NCBI GenBank assembly: GCA_949361645.1
Contig: OX442433.1
Coordinates: 914,110-978,109, forward strand
DNA: 64,000 bases
Source: Spongilla lacustris
Taxonomy: Eukaryota; Porifera; Demospongiae; Spongillida; Spongillidae
Direction: 5' to 3'
Both the position numbers and the translations under genes were made by a program. Position 1 is the first letter of the stretch; each line of letters opens with the position of its first letter. The notes beneath the pieces were generated by a model. It was not told the origin of the DNA, did not search any database, and worked only from the letters and a program-made list of their open reading frames with translations. This document shows, piece after piece, positions 24,161-36,800 of the stretch.

Positions 24161-25245
24161 AACGTTTGTTTGATGTATAAACTACAAAAACACTGTGAAT
24201 TATTTTCAGTTCCTTGCATATGAAAAAAAACTGCCGGATTGCCTGGGAGCACAGATGCTTAGATTCCACTAGTGTAATAATTTGTTCACATTTGAAAACA
24301 AGTCAGAACCATGCCACAGACGACAACTGTAACAGGCATCTTTTTGAATGGAGCACTTTTTAACTCTTTGGGTGCCAGATGTATAACATAATTATATCAT
24401 TATGTACATGGTGTACCTTGTGCATGTACATTACATGTATCAAATAATGTTTGCATGTCACTCAAGTGTATATATGATTTGCTCCACAAACTGTCAATTG
24501 CTGATAACTACTTCCGCTAGTTTCTCCCACATCAAAAATGCATGTGCACACGTAGCATACACATGTAGCATATGACCTGTGGGATGCATGCAGTTTTTGT
24601 AGTGTTGCGGAAATTTGAAGAGTTGTACTACTTCCTGTAGTTAGTTTATGCATGTACCATATTCCTCCTCCTACTTAACTCATTGCACCCATCTTTAAGA
24701 ACAGAATACTGTGCATGCATTCATTTACATGTATGTCCTGCTATAGGGCTAAATAAATTAATTATAGGAGGGAATGCCGGACCGGAGTACTTGCTATTGG
24801 GATGGGATACTAGATGCAGTGGGGAGCTGTTTACATGTACATCAAATATGATTCATGCACGATCGGATGCCTTGTAGCTATCTTTTCGATTCTACATTGG
24901 ATCGCACAATATACATGCAGACAGCTGGCAGTTGTCATTCAAATATGTGTAGATTGCAGTGCAATAAACAATCAAGTGTATAATATTCATAGCCTGCCAA
25001 GCATCCAGTGGGAGGGGGTTGCAATTGCACCCGCTTGCACCCCCGTGGCTAGCCGCTACGGGCCTGTTTCCCCCTCTTATGGCTAGGCCGGCTTCCAAAG
25101 CATGTACGTGTATAAAGCCCTTCTCCGCCCCCACAGAAAATGGCTCGTGTTCGTATTTGGTGCGAGAGCCCCTCATATACTAACAGAGGTTCGTTGCACC
25201 ATAGTCATAGATTGAAGAATACCACAAACCAAATATTAATTAAAA

Positions 25246-25253
25246 TTACGTCA
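25246..25253 (+). promoter_or_regulatory. CRE/bZIP-like site TTACGTCA overlapping start codon, gene C
   Basis: Same eight bases and spacing to the ATG as in genes A and D. Confidence 0.35.
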
Positions 25254-27765
25254 TGAACATACCAAGACAGAAAGACTCGAAAGATACTCGATGTCCTGCT
25301 CAACTACAGTCTCCACTGGAGCTGAGTGCAATCTGCGATGGTAAGTTCTATCATACGCATTAGCATAGGAAGGTAGTTTAACTTTTTGGACTGCAGAGTG
25401 GGTGTGGTTTTAAAATGGTCTTATTTGCTATCTCTTTTTTGTAAGAATAGAAAGTTTGTAATACATTGGACTTGTAATGGTACGAATTGATGCGATGCTA
25501 ACATGCACTGCGCAGAAACGTAGAACAGCGACATTTAGATTTCAGCGCTTAACCATAGATATTATACGTTATAAACTTTCTACCTGGCTGTTTATATAAT
25601 AAAAACCCAGCCTGGAATGGAGCGTTTAGCATGGATAACAAAAGCCATCCTGTAATTAAGCGTTTAGCATGGATAACAAAAGCCATCCGGTAATTAAGCG
25701 TCAAGGGTGGGACATGGGCCGGAATGGTAAAAAAATTCGGTACAGCCAGGGGGACCCATCGTCCCGAGGTGGATGCGTGATGAGGGTACCCCTCCTAGCC
25801 TGCCCAGCTAGGTGTGGCCAAGAAGCCAACGCTTTAAAAAAAATAAAAATAAAAATTGAGTGAAAACCATCAGTAGATATTATAGTAAACATTATTGACA
25901 GAGGTAATAAATAGTAGTAGCTTTCCTCTTAATTTCAATCGTTCATTTTTATTACGTGTTGACTATTGAGTTTACTAAACATCATCACATATATAGGTGA
26001 ATATCTTTTAAAAGAAAGAAAGATTAGCCTGGCTTGAGTCATAGTGGTTCACAAATATGTTTTAACTCTGTGAAGTGCATAAAAGATCTTTACTGGTTGC
26101 AAACATTATGAAAATAAGCCAGATCAATACCTCAGTGCCTTGGACTTTGACATCTAGTCCATCAATATGAAAATATGTCTAAATGCACTTTTAAACAGCT
26201 TGGTTCAAAGTACAAGCATTGATTCTTGGAGGGGGAGATGACCCTACTCAGCCTTCTTGACTGGATGAAAAGACAAAACAACATGTGTACCAGTACTGAT
26301 ATACAAAATGAAATGTTGCAGAGAGATATCAAGCAGTATACGAAAATCATCTTTCTTTTTTGTCACGGCTGATGAACTGCTGATCAATCAAATAAGGAGC
26401 AGGTTGTGATAGTCATGAGGAATATGTGTGGACGATGATTTAAATGCTCAGGAAGAAATTATTGGATTTTCAGTTGTTGATTCAATAGATGCTTCAACTC
26501 TCACAGCAGTAATCAAAGACTGCCTTCTGAGAATGTATTTAAATTGCCACGATCAGTGTTATTTCCTTGACAAGCAAGGAAGTGAATAGTAGCAAATATT
26601 TTAACAAGGCAGTCACGATTCAATTTTTGCTATGTATAATGCCTGAGCTATATCTTTTGTCTGTTTAGACGAGTCACTGACCTTTCAAGTGCTTCCTTGT
26701 AACACTCAGATTGCTCATGTCACTTGAAGTTAATTGTGGCATTTTTCCAGTTTGAATGGCCAGAGCTAGAGAAAGTAGTATGGCTGTCACTAAGTCCACT
26801 GGAAAAATTGCCTTCATTACGAGCATTCACACAAATGTAGCACAACACTAAGTCAGTTACGTGCTTCATCATAGTGCAGCCAATTTGAAGTTTGATTTTT
26901 TGGGTGTAATTGGCCATAATTTCGTTTGGGAAAGTTTGCAATGATGGTTGATTTGGTGCTATTATTCTCTCAGTAGTGGTATGCAATCTGTGGTACTAGA
27001 GCATTGATAACTGTCACAAAGCTGCCAGTGAAGAAGAATGAAAAAACCCTGCAAAACACAGCAGCTGCAAAGCAATATAGATATTGTGTGCATCAATACT
27101 TTAAGCATCCATATCTATCCGCTCAATTCATTAACTTTCACAATCATGTAGAGGGTTGGGTGCAGTGGGTGCGGTCTTTCAAATTTGGCACAACCATGGC
27201 ATGGGCCAGCCCTACACAGCGTGATGCCCTTGCTGGGAGCACCATATGGTTCCGTTCCAAGGGCACCCAAGTAAAATATATTTTGCAAATTGCTAGACCA
27301 CAATAACATATGTTTGCACAACAATGATCCCATTATTAAATGTGAACAAAGATTGCATTGAGAAGAACTATGAACGGTTTAAAACATCCAGTATGGAATG
27401 TAGTTAAGGGCTTTAAAAAAATTGGATACCCTATGGGGCTATCTAAATAGTAATAACAATATTATTATCTGCGAAAAAAAGACGTGATTTATGTTTTCAA
27501 ACTCTAAGAGATCCCTAGGTCCTCTACAATGTCTTTCGTATGCACTTGAAATTGGAATGTCCATAATGGTGTTACAACTGTAGGAATTGATCTAAGTTGT
27601 TCCACTCAATGGTGTAAGTACAAACTTAAAAAAAAGCACTGTACTGTGACATATGGAGCTTATTTATTGCCTACAGTATATAGTTCCGTCATGGATATTT
27701 GAATGGCATACATTGATAATTTCTGCAGGCACTCATGTAGCTAATGATGTATAAGTTTGTTTTCA

Positions 27766-27807
<42 letters not shown>

Positions 27808-30800
27808 GCAAATTCTGATAGCACAAAAGTGTGAACAGCTTGCATATCACAGCCACCATGCATATATGCAGCTGACCATGTTATTGTTTATGTCCTCACT
27901 ATGCTCTTTGTGCTGCATCTTCTCCTCAATGGTGACATGGTGTAATCTGCATATATGTCATGTATGACACCCACTTCCAACATACACTTCAGGTCTAAAA
28001 TGTAAGCAAGAAACAAAAATTATCTGGGTATTACTTGAACTTGTCTGTTGATGACCACTTTCATCTTAGGTCTGAAAATTAGAGTACAGGATGGTGGCCA
28101 GCAAATTAATTACACATATGGACATGCTGGTGACTCAAGACCTGTTGACTGGAAGATAATAGTGACTGAGGAGGAACATGAACATACAGAAGGTGAGCAC
28201 ATATGCTGCCTACAGCTCAAAGAAGGTGTGGACTTGGTCCAACTGGTGGAGCAGTTCCAGAGTGCTCATGCAAAGGCTATAGTATTTGTGAATACCAGAG
28301 ATGACTTGGTGGTTGAGGCACAACAGTGGCCTCAGGACAGTGCCATACCTATATTTCTGTTGAAAGCCAGTGATGGAAAGGAACTGTTGATAACTTTAGA
28401 GGATAACAATGAAGTGTTAGCAAAGGTGGAGGTTGAGAGCTATGTGGATAGTGTTCCTGTCACCACTACTGCAGTCACACAAGAGCCAATTGCAGCCTCA
28501 CCTGTGAAACCTGCACTGCCAGAGAAGAAGGACAAAGAAGGTTGGCAATGTACTAACTGCCATTTGACACTTGAGCTACAGGTTGTGATAATCATTCAGG
28601 TTACATGGATAAGCTAAAGACAAAATTAGGTGTGGGCAGAGGAGATAGGCGTGACTTCAAAGCAGAAGTCAAGCAGCTGATGTTCAATAGCAATACTCCT
28701 ATGGTGGTGTCAGAGGACATTGGAACCTTTGTAATAGTGATGTCTATTTTCCAACGGTATGAGAGAACAGTAAGTACCATGTAGACTGAGCTTGTACGTT
28801 ATGTTACAGGAGTTTTGCTTTGGTGTCTAAAGGGTAAAGGTGATGGTAGCCATGGTGATGTGCTGAAGAGGCTTGTCAAATATCTTAACAGCAGTGATGT
28901 GTTTGAAAAGGATTTTCCCTTCTACATTCTTCTTGCATATTGGATGAAGCTGTGAGGTTTTATTGAAAGCTTGTTAAGGTGTTTGAATGTTATCTGTTTT
29001 ATTTCCAGTAATCATAGTATCTATGCATGTGAGGATTTGACACCATTTATTATTACCTGTATTGACAAAATGGAGGCACTGGACCTGCTGAAGTTGTCTT
29101 CTACCTTGAGTGCTTTTTTCCAGAGGTTTGGGAATTAAAATAGGGTGTTATCAGTGGAAAGTTTGACAAATTTAAATTTTAACATTTAATTTCTGAATGT
29201 TCTTCTGTAAGGAGCATGATCCATACATAAGGACAATGTTGAAGTATAAAAACAATGGCAACAGCTTGTTAGCTATAATTTGTATTGATCAGAAGTAGAA
29301 TTGGTTTCATGACAACATTAATTTTATCACAGTCATCTGTCAAATCCTTATAGGGAAATCAAAGGCATCATGTTGGAATCAGTAACATTTGAATAGCGAA
29401 GCAGTATCATAGAATTGTATATTTCTTGTACTGCAAGTTGACAGCCACAATGCCAATGGTACAAACTGTGTTTATTGAGGTCAGATATGACTACCAAATC
29501 AATTAAATAATGAAATTCTTTCAAAATATGGCGAAACTTCAATTGCTGATATTGTATAAACCACACATCTCCAGCTTTCTGAAATATAAATTAATGACAA
29601 GTACTTTGGTATGCTGTGTCAAAGTCACTGTTACAAAAGGATTGCTTCCACCGCTAAAATAGGTGTTAAAATCAGTATAAACTAGCTGTTCTTGATATAA
29701 CTTTTATCAAAAGAAGAAATGACCTTTGTACAATTGGACAATAAAATAAGCTGCTCTTAGTTACTGTGTTCTCAGTTAATTATAAGGACGCTGAGCTGCA
29801 TGGAGATTAAACATTAAAGCTCTCAATTTTCATTTTAAATATGGGAGAAAAAAACAATTTCTGCAAAGTGTAAAGGTAGTGGTAGGTCGTATCCATTTAG
29901 TGACTTTTACATGCAAGTGAAAAATTTATCGCACTGTGTTCTCTATGAAATAATAATTGTTGCCTGTAAATAAAACCTAACCGCCTGATAAGTTTTAACT
30001 CCTCAGGAAGAAGGGCAATGCCTCACCCATGATCATCAGAAAATCAATATTTGAAAAAATTGAAAACCAGAGTTTTTGCCTTGTGCATATGGTATACTAT
30101 AGATACCTCTGCTTGCCTCTGCATGTACATGTAGGTATTTAGCCACTATTGCTGCATAGGATTCAACAAGTGCAAGAGTTATAAGAGATGTGTAATCAAG
30201 ATCCAGCTAATTCAATTACCTATGTAGTAGAATTTTGAATAATAAATTTAAATTTCAAATACATTATGTTATGCAAGTTCACCACATGAGCTTTCAATGC
30301 GCTCACTGATGGAGGGTGCAGAAATTATCACTGAGTTGGGCAGAGAGTTCCAAATTGGAACGACACATTCAGAAAAAAAGTTTTAATGAAAGTTATAACC
30401 TGATTCCCTGCTTAGTAAACTTGACTGGTCATCATGTATTCCCATACATTGGTTGCTTTTTTGACAAAACCATTTGATTGTTGGAAAATACCTGGTAAAT
30501 TAATTTAAATAACTGATTTTAATTTTTCAAAAGCTACCAAGTTTGCATACTGTACAATATTGCGGCTGAGACTGGATTAGACTGGATTCTCCGTCCCTCA
30601 CGTGCACTCGTTACCGCACGTCGGATTGTTCAATCTTAATTCCTAATCACGTGCACACGTACAAAAAATGAATTAATGCAATGTTCGACACATACATACA
30701 CTGTGTATTTGGTTAATTAATTAGTGGATTACCACTTTTAAGTGCATTAATAAAATTATAGATTATACTGATAGGGGATAATGTAAATGTATTTTATATC

Positions 30801-33800
30801 AATCGACACTGCTGTATTGAAAAGAAAGGATCTCTACTTCTTCTGCAGAGGTGACTTTTTTGTGATGTTTGGAAAGCAGGGTAGCACTCTGAATGTGTTC
30901 ACGTTGCTTGAGACTGCATGTTTGGATTTGGCTGTGGTGTCATTAAAACTGAAATTGGAAGCAGAAGGAAGATTATCAGAGCATCTTGTGTACAAGAGGA
31001 TGGTCTGGGGTATGTTGTTGGTTCTCTGAGTGGTGACTGTAATTTATTGTCATCTTTCATTTGATAGTCAGTGTTGCTCTGAAGTGCCACTCAGAGGCTG
31101 GTGCAGTGACCAGGAGTAGAGTGGATGAGATATGGAATAAATATCTAGTGCAGGTTTGTCAGTACACATTCTCAGACTGTTAGTAATGACCATCTATTGT
31201 AGATGGTGAGAGAGCAGGTGTTCACTCCAATGACCATTGAGGACCTCAGGCATGGGTTGAGCCTGACCAAATTGCTGAACATTCCTTCTGCTGCCATGAT
31301 GAGTTCTCAACAAATGGTTGAGTTGTTCTGTGTTGAAAACTCTGTTAGACCTCTATCATACCTTATGTAAGGGGCCTTTATGGTCTAGGACATTGTAAAT
31401 ATTCTATGTAGATACTTTCCTAAAATATGTGGTTTTGGCTAACATCATTATAATGATTATGTTAATCTGTTTAGCAGTTTTAAGATATGACCACTCCACC
31501 CCGTTATATGAAGCATATCTTTGTAACTGTTAGTTAATACTTCTGCATACCTTTTCAACATTTCAGGAAAAAATGTACTCTAACATGAAATTGAAACAGT
31601 AATTAGCAGTATTCGTGATTACAGAGATGTGCTTGTTAAGCCATTTTGTGGGGGGTTGTGGTGGTTTTATGTCAGTGCTGTATTCTACAGTACTCAGTAG
31701 TACTCAGTAGTACTCATATATTCAAGCACTAGCATTTATGACAAATATGAGACATCATTTTCTGTTCATGATCAATACATGAAGTGCAACTCTTTTTTGA
31801 CAAGACGATTATCCTGTAGCAGAGCATTAATTAGAACCTTGTTAATTAGAACCATACTCACTTGTTGTGTGTATTGGTATATATATGGCAGAGTGATTGT
31901 GAAGATGGTTATCCCTCCACAATCCACACCCAATATACTTAATGTGTCACAAAGACTATTGATGCATATTGTGTCTGAGTGTAACAGCCTGTCAACTTCA
32001 CTCCGATATTGTGAACCACAAATACTGCCACTTTGCTGTTGATTATGAAATAAAGAACTAGATGCATGGTGGCTACAATAATTGTCCAAACTGCAACTCA
32101 ATATGCTAACAGCAAACGGCAGAGTGCATAATGCAATTTTAATGGCCTAATGACCAAAGTATAAATCTCTCTCTGGCAGAATATGGTTAACGTTGAAGAG
32201 GCAGCATGGAGATCTTTAAAGACACACATGTGCTAGGCAGTGCAGTATATACTATATATAAAAGTACATAAACCTAAGCCTTATGGTTAGACCATTTCTA
32301 TCCCATTGTGGTACATCCTGGATCAGATCAGATGACAAACACTTTACCCTTTCCCTCAGGAACTATCTTGATTGCATGGCTCAATTCATAACTAGCAAAG
32401 CTGATCTTGCACATTTGATCACTAATTTGCGAGCACACTATCACTCCCGGATACTTGTCGTTGATAATCTGCACTCATGCAAGTTGACAGCTCTGAGCAC
32501 TGAGGGCACAGTTGCAGGAGCAATACAGGAGGTACATGACAGTGTGAGTTATGAAGTCTATAGTTTGACAGTCTCTCTACCACACCAGGGTATCAGATTT
32601 GTGGATAAATTGAGGGAGATTCTTCAGAAGCAGGATATTAATGAAGAGCTGTGTAGTTGTGAAGAGTTTGGCTGGCTTTCAGCACTGCTTGACCTGGTGG
32701 ATGTGACCAAACCAGGTGCAGATGAGCATCTGATAAGGTTCTTTAGTAGGGGCAAGAGTCAAGCTCTAAAGGCTCATCGTATACAACTGACCAAAGATGT
32801 ATGTATTATTTGTGGAACTGCATAAGGTGGAATACCTATTGTCTGTAGGTGATTGAGAGAACAAGACAATCATTTCCACAACTTCCAATCCATCTGTTTT
32901 ATCCATTATACAAGCACATGGGGATATGGCCACGTGAGGTTAGTGTGCTATTTATATGTTCATTTCTAATAAGGATATTTTTAGATTGATATGCAGCTGA
33001 TGATTGATCTATCGTGTGCATGCCTCGTTTCATGATTATTTAAAAACACAAGCAACGATTTACAGATTTATGAATAGATTGATGATGTTGATTAAGTATT
33101 GCCCACTTTATCTGACTCAACTTAATTTTTTCCCCTGACCCATATTACCGGTAAATTTCATTTCGAGTCAAATCGGATTATGGTGTTGCCTGTTATTTCG
33201 GCTATAGACTTTTGACCTTGTGAACCACGTTTTGTCACCTGTATTGAAGACACAGGTGAAAAAACTGCTTGCAAACTGCTTGCATATTACAAGACTGAAG
33301 CGGAAAGATTTTCTGTACTGCTATATATGCCGCAAATCTCAAAAAAATCCTTCTTGAGTGCTGCAATATGCAAGCAGTTTTCAACTGACCAGACAAACAA
33401 TGAAAAATAAATATGTGGGCAATGTTTACTAACAGATCTAGATATAAATGGAACAGTCCATTGTGGAAAAACACTGCGTTTCACCTCTGGTCAAACAAAT
33501 ATGTTTGCGTTTGCAAAAGAGTGGTGGTGGAATGCAGAAAGGCAATCAGAAGTTGAATACATTTGCATATGTGTGCATGGATGAATCATCTAGGTACATG
33601 TAACATTAGCTGACATACCAGTGTTTCTGTTGGTCCAGAAATTTTGGTTTGTCCACTTTCTTTTGGTGGATACTTTAGGAGCAAAAATTATTAGCTTTTT
33701 TGTATTTAATTTTCCTAGGCTGTTGACGCCCTGCATTATTGGACTAACAATTTTGAATTATCAAAAACGGATGATGGTTACTGGATAGCACCCCTCCTAA

Positions 33801-36800
33801 AATCCTGGATTCACCCACTGAAATTCCACTCCAGTAACTATACCTATCTATGCTTATGATCACTCACCATTTCCCTCCCTTATAAAAAGTAATCAATTTG
33901 TAAGGAGAAAAAAAACAAAACTATTTTTGCATAATCACGCTTGTGTGCTTCCAAACAAATAAGGCTAGATGGCCAACTCGGCTTCTAAGTGGCTCTCAAG
34001 AATCCTTTACATACACACTAGTAAGGTTTGCATAAAAGTGTATACTGACCACTATAGATAGTAAACCATAGCGTGATTGATAGCCACTGGAGTTATCACA
34101 GATTGATTAAAGTTGCACTCTCCATACTTTTGCTCTGCAGTTTGTAGAAGAGTACCTCAATGCATATAAGGTGCCTCTGGAGGTAAAGATATGTGATGGT
34201 ACTTGGAATGTATTCATTGGTGAAGTCATCAGCAGGTAAGGTAATATTACATGCATGCATATGAATTGTAACCTTGTGAACTAATTCTCATGCAGGCATT
34301 CAGGAGCTCATGTCCATCAGTTTCTACTTGATTTTGTTAAGACAGTTGGGGACAATTATGTCAAGGATGGACGATCCCATGACTTCATCCTAGACCTTTT
34401 GGGTATAAATATTCCCAAGTTATTTGGTCTACCAGAGGACACTGATAAGGGCCATCCTGTGGCTGTGGAGGTCCAGAGTGAGTTCTCAGCCTTCATACAA
34501 GGCTACATCCATCTTAACACACTGAAGATTGGCTTGCTTCAGAAGATGGATAAGATTTTGGTAGGTATCTGAACTTGCAGGTATGGTTTGTTCTATTACT
34601 TCTCTTCCTACAGACTAGCTTATCTGAGCAGCCTAATGGATTCCAGCAGCTTATTCTGACTGTTGTTCAAAAGGTACACATTAACACACACACACACTCA
34701 CACTTGATGACAGAAGGCCTACCATCAATTTTTGGAAGTTTGCAAATAGAAATATGGGGGTGGGGGCCCTCAGTTACGTGTCAAGTTTTAATAATCTCTC
34801 TTCAAGAAATTAATAAAAACATGAAATACATACAATTAGATGATAAGTAATTAAAAAGAGAAATAATAAGACAATAAATTTAATCCATGAATGAGGCCAG
34901 AGGAGCACCATCTTCAAACCCCAGCCCACTTCTCCATTTGGTGCGGGATCCTCTAAGACAGAGGCTCACTGCTCGAACCCCTGCAAAAGCAAGCCGTGAT
35001 CTGACATAGCTGCTGGTAATGGAAAAGGCTTTGTCCCACTTGGAAGACAGAGCAGTGGCCATGTGCTTTAGGAAGTGACTAGCCTCTTTGTGTAGTAGTC
35101 CGTCCACGGAAAGGACAAATGGGGTGAAAGTGCCTCTTCTGTCTTCAACTGCCTTTTTGTACATTCTCTTCTTCTCCAATGAGCTTGACTCAAGAATGGC
35201 ATTAGGTGCTCGATGGCAGTGTGATGGGGCGTCAGTGTCTATGACACGGACATCAAACAACGCCTCCACCTGTGGTTGCCAAACACCTCTGATTCCCAGG
35301 CCTTAGTCCTGGATCACTTGAGGTGGCAGTAGTCTCATTGACAATAGGCTCCTTTATAACTTGGGGCCACACCTGACTGGCAAGGTCACCAAGGCAGTCA
35401 CGGATCTCATTGTGGCGTAGTATAACAAGTCCCCCCTTCTTACAGTCTAGGGCATGTTGGAGGGTGAAATCAGCTCCACAACCATCACATTTGGCTGGCA
35501 GATTAGATGGATGTCGCAAATAGCGCAGAGCTAGGCCATCTCTGAACTGTACAGGAGCCAAATCAAAGTGGCAACTTTGGAGTGGCAGAGTTGTCAACCA
35601 GCTGGACGTTTTGCCCTCAACCACCCTCATGATTGCACGTTGTCTGCCTGGTGAAAGAGTTGCAAGAATGGCATCTAGTTTCTGTTTGGAAACCTCGTCA
35701 AGTGCTTTTCGCGTCTCATATCTTGCCTTGCTGATTGCATCCAGGTGACAGGCAGAGCTAAATTCACCACATCCCTTAATAGCTTCTACCACAACTTTGG
35801 TACCCTGGGTAGAGGTGTGGTAGGACGATGATGCTGTTTCAGTAGGATTATTGATCCCCAAGCCAGCAAAACGAGTTGGTAAGGAAAACAGTTTACATTC
35901 AGCATCTGACAAATCTCCTTCAAACAATGCTGGGTAGAAAGCCTTTAAAATCACATCTTGCAGTGGGACAAAAGCACCTCCACAGTTATGCATGACTCGC
36001 TGCAGGTATGACCATTCACACTGAAGGGATTTGGAGAGAGCAGTATAAGCGGCTTGTGGTGACTTGGTAGCTGCCTTGGAGAGTTTCACAACACAATCTA
36101 CCCACATTGCAACCTTCTTCCTCACAAAATCGTCTGCTATCATGCAGTCTCCAATAACACCCCCAAGAAAGCGATGTCCGTTCACTATCTGCACACCCAA
36201 ATCACCAAAGACTATCCTGGCCTCATCTTCAAATTGAGGGGTAACAATCAGACAGCTTTTCTTGGGCTCAGGAAAGTATCCATAAGCTGGGCCTTGCTCA
36301 GCCAACTGATCATACCATGAGCGAACCTCCTTGATGTTACCAATGCAAGCTGAGTCATCTGCATACCAGGTCTGCAACCTGTTCTCTTTGACCTTCAGTG
36401 ACTTAACAAGTGGTAATAGTGCAACTGCATAGATGAGCATGGATAGAGGATCACCTTGAGTAACACCTTCCTTACTGAATAGACATTCATCAGATCCTCT
36501 TAAGACAAGCCTAGCAAATCCTCTATAGGTGTTGAACAAAAAACGGCTGCATCTAGGCCATAACACGCGAGCATTCCACAAGGCAGCAACTCGGTTCACC
36601 ATGTTAAAAGCATTCTTGGCATCCACTAACAACAGCTCCCATCCATTACCAGAATGCTGGGTGTAAAGCTCCGTCATTGCATGCACTGCTCCTTCTATGC
36701 CTGCTTTCAAACCTGATGCCAACTGATCTGTTCCACACAACATTTCAACATCAGTACCTGTGGTTAGGGCCATCACTCTACCAATAATGCGACGCAAACA

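Larger units (their letters stand above)
23310..25252. other. Intergenic region between gene B and gene C
   Basis: Begins with about 80 bp of 3' flank shared with A and C, then a fold-back MITE and a G/C-rich MITE fragment. The segment 25140-25190 resembles, on the minus strand, the last conserved residues (RGSRTK) of the non-LTR element in gene C. The last 50 bp before 25253 match the upstream flank of gene D and are the best candidate for a core promoter. Confidence 0.5.

Noticed and set aside
23821..24252. Overlapping open frames on both strands
   Set aside because: They run across G/C-rich MITE fragments and show no family motif.
28541..28590. RanBP2-type zinc finger after the PA domain (GWQCTNC)
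   Set aside because: Only the first Cys pair is present, the frame stops soon after, and a 50-nt intron removing it restores the long frame in three genes.
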